Part shown: positions 62,455 to 64,000 of the stretch, piece by piece
Layout: each line of letters starts with the position of its first letter
Numbering within the stretch: the stretch's first letter is position 1
Source of the DNA: Variovorax terrae
Lineage (GTDB): Bacteria > Pseudomonadota > Gammaproteobacteria > Burkholderiales > Burkholderiaceae_C
Assembly: GCF_022809125.1 (NCBI RefSeq)
Contig: NZ_JALGBI010000001.1
Coordinates: forward strand, 930,001-994,000
Direction: 5' to 3'
Length of the DNA stretch: 64,000 bases
Notes under the pieces: model-generated
What the model was told of the DNA's origin: nothing
What the model saw: the letters and a program-made list of their open reading frames with translations, nothing else
The model's database searches: none
Program-made: the position numbers and the translations under genes

Positions 62455-63138
62455 TCAGGGCCTGGCCAGCGGAATCTGCAGGTTGGTGGGGCGGTTGTCT
62501 TCGGTGTCGAAGCCCCGGCCGTCCACGTTGCGCGCGCCCCAGAACAGCAGGCCATGGCTGAAGTAGACGAGGTCGTACTCCATGAAGTGGCGGCCTGCGA
62601 CCAAGCCGAACGGCGCGAAGTTCTTGCCGAAGATGCTCTGCTTCGCCCCGACCTGCCAGGCGTCGTAGCCCGGGCCGGCCACCTTGTTGAGCAGGTCGGC
62701 GAAGCCCTGCAGCAGCGGGGTGACTTCGTAGGCTTCGTCGGCGACGAAATCCACCTTCTGGGCGCCGGCGGCGATCGGGTGCTCGCCGCGCCAGCCCATG
62801 TGGCCGCGCAGGTCGATGCGCGCCAGGGGGACCTTGCCGTAGGGGTCGGCGGAGTTGACGATGGACAGCTCGAAGCGGTCGCCGTCGAGGTAGCGGAAGC
62901 GGCGCTGCAGGTAGAACGGCTTGAGCGTGCCATCCGGGTTCTTGGTGGCGCTCGGGCGGATCTCGGGCGCGATGCTCACCCAGTCGCCCAGCAGGGCCTG
63001 CTTGGTTTGGTCGAGAGTCATGGTGGTGTGCCTTTCTGTGGAGGAGCCTGTCGGGGAAGAAACCGGGGTGGCGCAGCCCGCGGCCAGTGCAAGGGTGGCT
63101 GCGGCTGCCAGGAAACGTAGCGCAAGAAAGCGTTGCAT
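62455..63138 (-). CDS. Lipoprotein of unknown function
   Basis: 227 residues from ATG 63138. Signal peptide with lipobox LAAGC (about Cys21). The mature part begins LGDWVSIAPEIRPSATKNPD, then FYLQRRFRYLDGDRFELSIV, ARIDLRGHMGWRGEHPI, ADEAYEVTPLLQGFADLLNK and ends HGLLFWGARNVDGRGFDTED. The W-V-S and RRF-F pattern reminds me faintly of APCDD1 domains, but I would not assign it. A promoter (TTGACG-17-TATCCT) and a large dyad lie upstream, and a TetR gene precedes it, suggesting it is the regulated target. Confidence 0.78.
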   Translation of the reverse strand: MQRFLALRFLAAAATLALAAGCATPVSSPTGSSTERHTTMTLDQTKQALLGDWVSIAPEIRPSATKNPDGTLKPFYLQRRFRYLDGDRFELSIVNSADPYGKVPLARIDLRGHMGWRGEHPIAAGAQKVDFVADEAYEVTPLLQGFADLLNKVAGPGYDAWQVGAKQSIFGKNFAPFGLVAGRHFMEYDLVYFSHGLLFWGARNVDGRGFDTEDNRPTNLQIPLARP

Positions 63139-63166
63139 GCTCGATGTCCTTTCCGGGAGGGGCGTG

Positions 63167-63194
63167 ATTATGGATGTCAATCAACATCCATAAT
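63167..63194. promoter_or_regulatory. Strong inverted repeat, probable TetR operator
   Basis: ATTATGGATGT and ACATCCATAAT, 11-base perfect arms with a six-base spacer, 29 bases before the lipoprotein ATG. A half-site-like GATTGACATCCAG follows at about 63209-63221. Confidence 0.65.
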
Positions 63195-63200
63195 GGTAAG

Positions 63201-63229
63201 AGGATAGCGATTGACATCCAGATCGTCAA
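63201..63229 (-). promoter_or_regulatory. Sigma-70-type promoter for the lipoprotein gene
   Basis: On the minus strand TTGACG, 17 bases, TATCCT. The start point would fall just before or within the dyad at 63167-63194, a classical place for repression. Confidence 0.55.
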
Positions 63230-63307
63230 CATGGGCGCGCCGGGGCTGGGTGGCGCTCCTGTCGCAGGGGCGCCGGTGGGGTATGGGTGGAGCGCGGGGG
63301 GCCGGGC

Positions 63308-63880
63308 TCAGCCCAGCCGGGCTTTCAGGTCGGCCGCCGCCGCCCGCAGGATTTCCCGGGACAGCTTCTCATCGCTGACGGCGCGGGCCATGGCGGTGGC
63401 GCCCACCAGGGTGGCCAGCGCCGCCAGGGCCGGCGCGCGCTTTTCTTCGGCGGGCAGCGTGGTGATGAGCTTGCCGATGAGCTCGGCATAGCGGTTGACC
63501 TGCGCGGCATAGGCCGAGCGGGCGCGCTCGCCGCTGCGCACCACGTCGCCGGCCAGCGTGGTGACGGCGCAGCTCGCGGCGATGTTGTCGCGGTGCGTGA
63601 GGCTCAGGTAGCCGTCAATCAGCCAGCCAAGGCTCGCCTTCGGGTCGGCCGCGATGCTGTCGGCCACCGCGCTGCCGTCGCGCAGGGCGCGCTCGATGGC
63701 CTCGGCCACCAGTTCGGCGCGCGAGTTGAAGTGCTTGTAGAAGCCGCCGTGGGTCAGGCCGGCCTCCTTCATCAGGTCGGCCATGCCGATGCCATCGACC
63801 CCGCGCTCGCGGAAGCGCTCGGAAGCGACCTTCACGATGCGCTCGTGACTCTCGGCTTTGGCAGTGCGCGAATGACCCAT
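63308..63880 (-). CDS. TetR-family transcriptional regulator
   Basis: 190 residues. N-terminal TetR helix-turn-helix: ESHERIVKVASERFRERGVD, GIGMADLMKEAGLTHGGFYK, HFNSRAELVAEAIERALRDG. The C-terminal ligand domain (SLTHRDNIAASCAVTTLAGD) resembles the group regulating small enzymes and transporters. It lies upstream, on the same strand, of the unknown lipoprotein gene, with the dyad at 63167-63194 between them. The ligand is unknown. Confidence 0.92.
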   Translation of the reverse strand: MGHSRTAKAESHERIVKVASERFRERGVDGIGMADLMKEAGLTHGGFYKHFNSRAELVAEAIERALRDGSAVADSIAADPKASLGWLIDGYLSLTHRDNIAASCAVTTLAGDVVRSGERARSAYAAQVNRYAELIGKLITTLPAEEKRAPALAALATLVGATAMARAVSDEKLSREILRAAAADLKARLG

Positions 63881-63917
63881 GCCGCCGATTATCGGCGCAC
63901 GCCCAGTGGGGTTTGGT

Positions 63918-64000
63918 TCAGGCGGCCCGCTCGAGCGCGGGCAGGCCGGCCGCCTGGGCGCCCCGCACCACGTCGCCCACGACGATGACCGAGGGGCTGG
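63918..64000 (-). CDS. Uroporphyrinogen-III C-methyltransferase, C-terminal end (partial)
   Basis: Only the last 26 codons are inside the window. They read SPSVIVVGDVVRGAQAAG and end LERAA. The P-S-x-I-V-V-G-D/E-V-V motif closes SUMT enzymes (CobA, or the C-terminal part of CysG), which methylate uroporphyrinogen III on the way to sirohaem and cobalamin. The 5' part is cut off by the window edge. Confidence 0.8.
   Translation of the reverse strand, partial: SPSVIVVGDVVRGAQAAGLPALERAA

Overview
The window is G+C-rich DNA with dense gene packing and strong third-position G/C bias. It looks like a chromosome segment of a betaproteobacterium of the order Burkholderiales, most likely family Comamonadaceae; the genus cannot be fixed from this alone. 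Pointers are the Bug-type (TctC) solute receptors, the suhB/trmJ/cysE and pmbA/yjgA/mogA neighbourhoods, rpsU next to a YqeY-like gene, and the overall style of the proteins. I saw no rRNA, tRNA, CRISPR array, insertion sequence or prophage. Coordinates in the protein entries use the start codon I favour, which is often internal to a longer open frame.

Layout. 1-2366: 3' end of putA, an XRE/cupin regulator and a GNAT acetyltransferase. 2406-4266: an AmpR-like LysR regulator divergent from a class A beta-lactamase. 4309-6008: a two-gene ABC exporter. 6009-6490: a gene-free stretch rich in repeats. 6491-7781: a two-domain SRPBCC protein overlapping an ArsR regulator. 7824-13296: a small membrane protein, a GST, a META/DUF4377 lipoprotein, glnS, a PVYVQP-repeat protein and a DUF3455 protein. 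13440-20025: a nine-gene minus-strand operon with small membrane proteins, two paralogous secreted hydrolases around a fatty-acid-hydroxylase-type enzyme, two 2TM proteins and a LytS/LytTR two-component pair. 20299-25959: a caspase/Sel1 protein, uppP, a DUF4136 lipoprotein, an alpha/beta hydrolase and an Anbu proteasome homologue. 26036-39635: housekeeping genes (mutS, an MscS channel, FUSC, suhB, trmJ, cysE, a LysM-FecR protein, mogA, yjgA, pmbA, a DUF4399 protein).

39688-54600 is a catabolic block in two halves. The first is a sugar-acid cluster (two Bug receptors, UxaA/GarD dehydratase, semialdehyde dehydrogenase, D-2-hydroxyacid dehydrogenase, HpcH/HpaI aldolase) under a divergent LysR gene. 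The second combines a complete tripartite tricarboxylate transporter (TctABC) with a histone-deacetylase-like amidohydrolase, a class III aminotransferase and an aldehyde dehydrogenase, divergent from a MarR gene. That set suggests uptake, deacetylation, transamination and oxidation of an N-acetylated amine or omega-amino acid. 55307-57465 holds yqeY, rpsU and an HI0933-type flavoprotein. 57689-62283 is an IclR-led operon (MaoC hydratase, CitE-like lyase, CaiB CoA-transferase, Bug receptor, AroQ domain) that fits CoA-dependent C5-dicarboxylate breakdown. The end has an unrecognised lipoprotein, a TetR gene and the last codons of a uroporphyrinogen-III methyltransferase.

The most unusual feature is not a gene. 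Eight copies of a 54-bp element with fixed internal spacing (AAAA-N9-GTCC-N7-GCGGT-N8-GCTA-N9-TAGC) are scattered through the window in both orientations. Five lie inside coding sequences, in different frames and on both strands, always as an open insert of 18 codons. A second repeated motif with DnaA-box-like blocks occurs in two intergenic regions.
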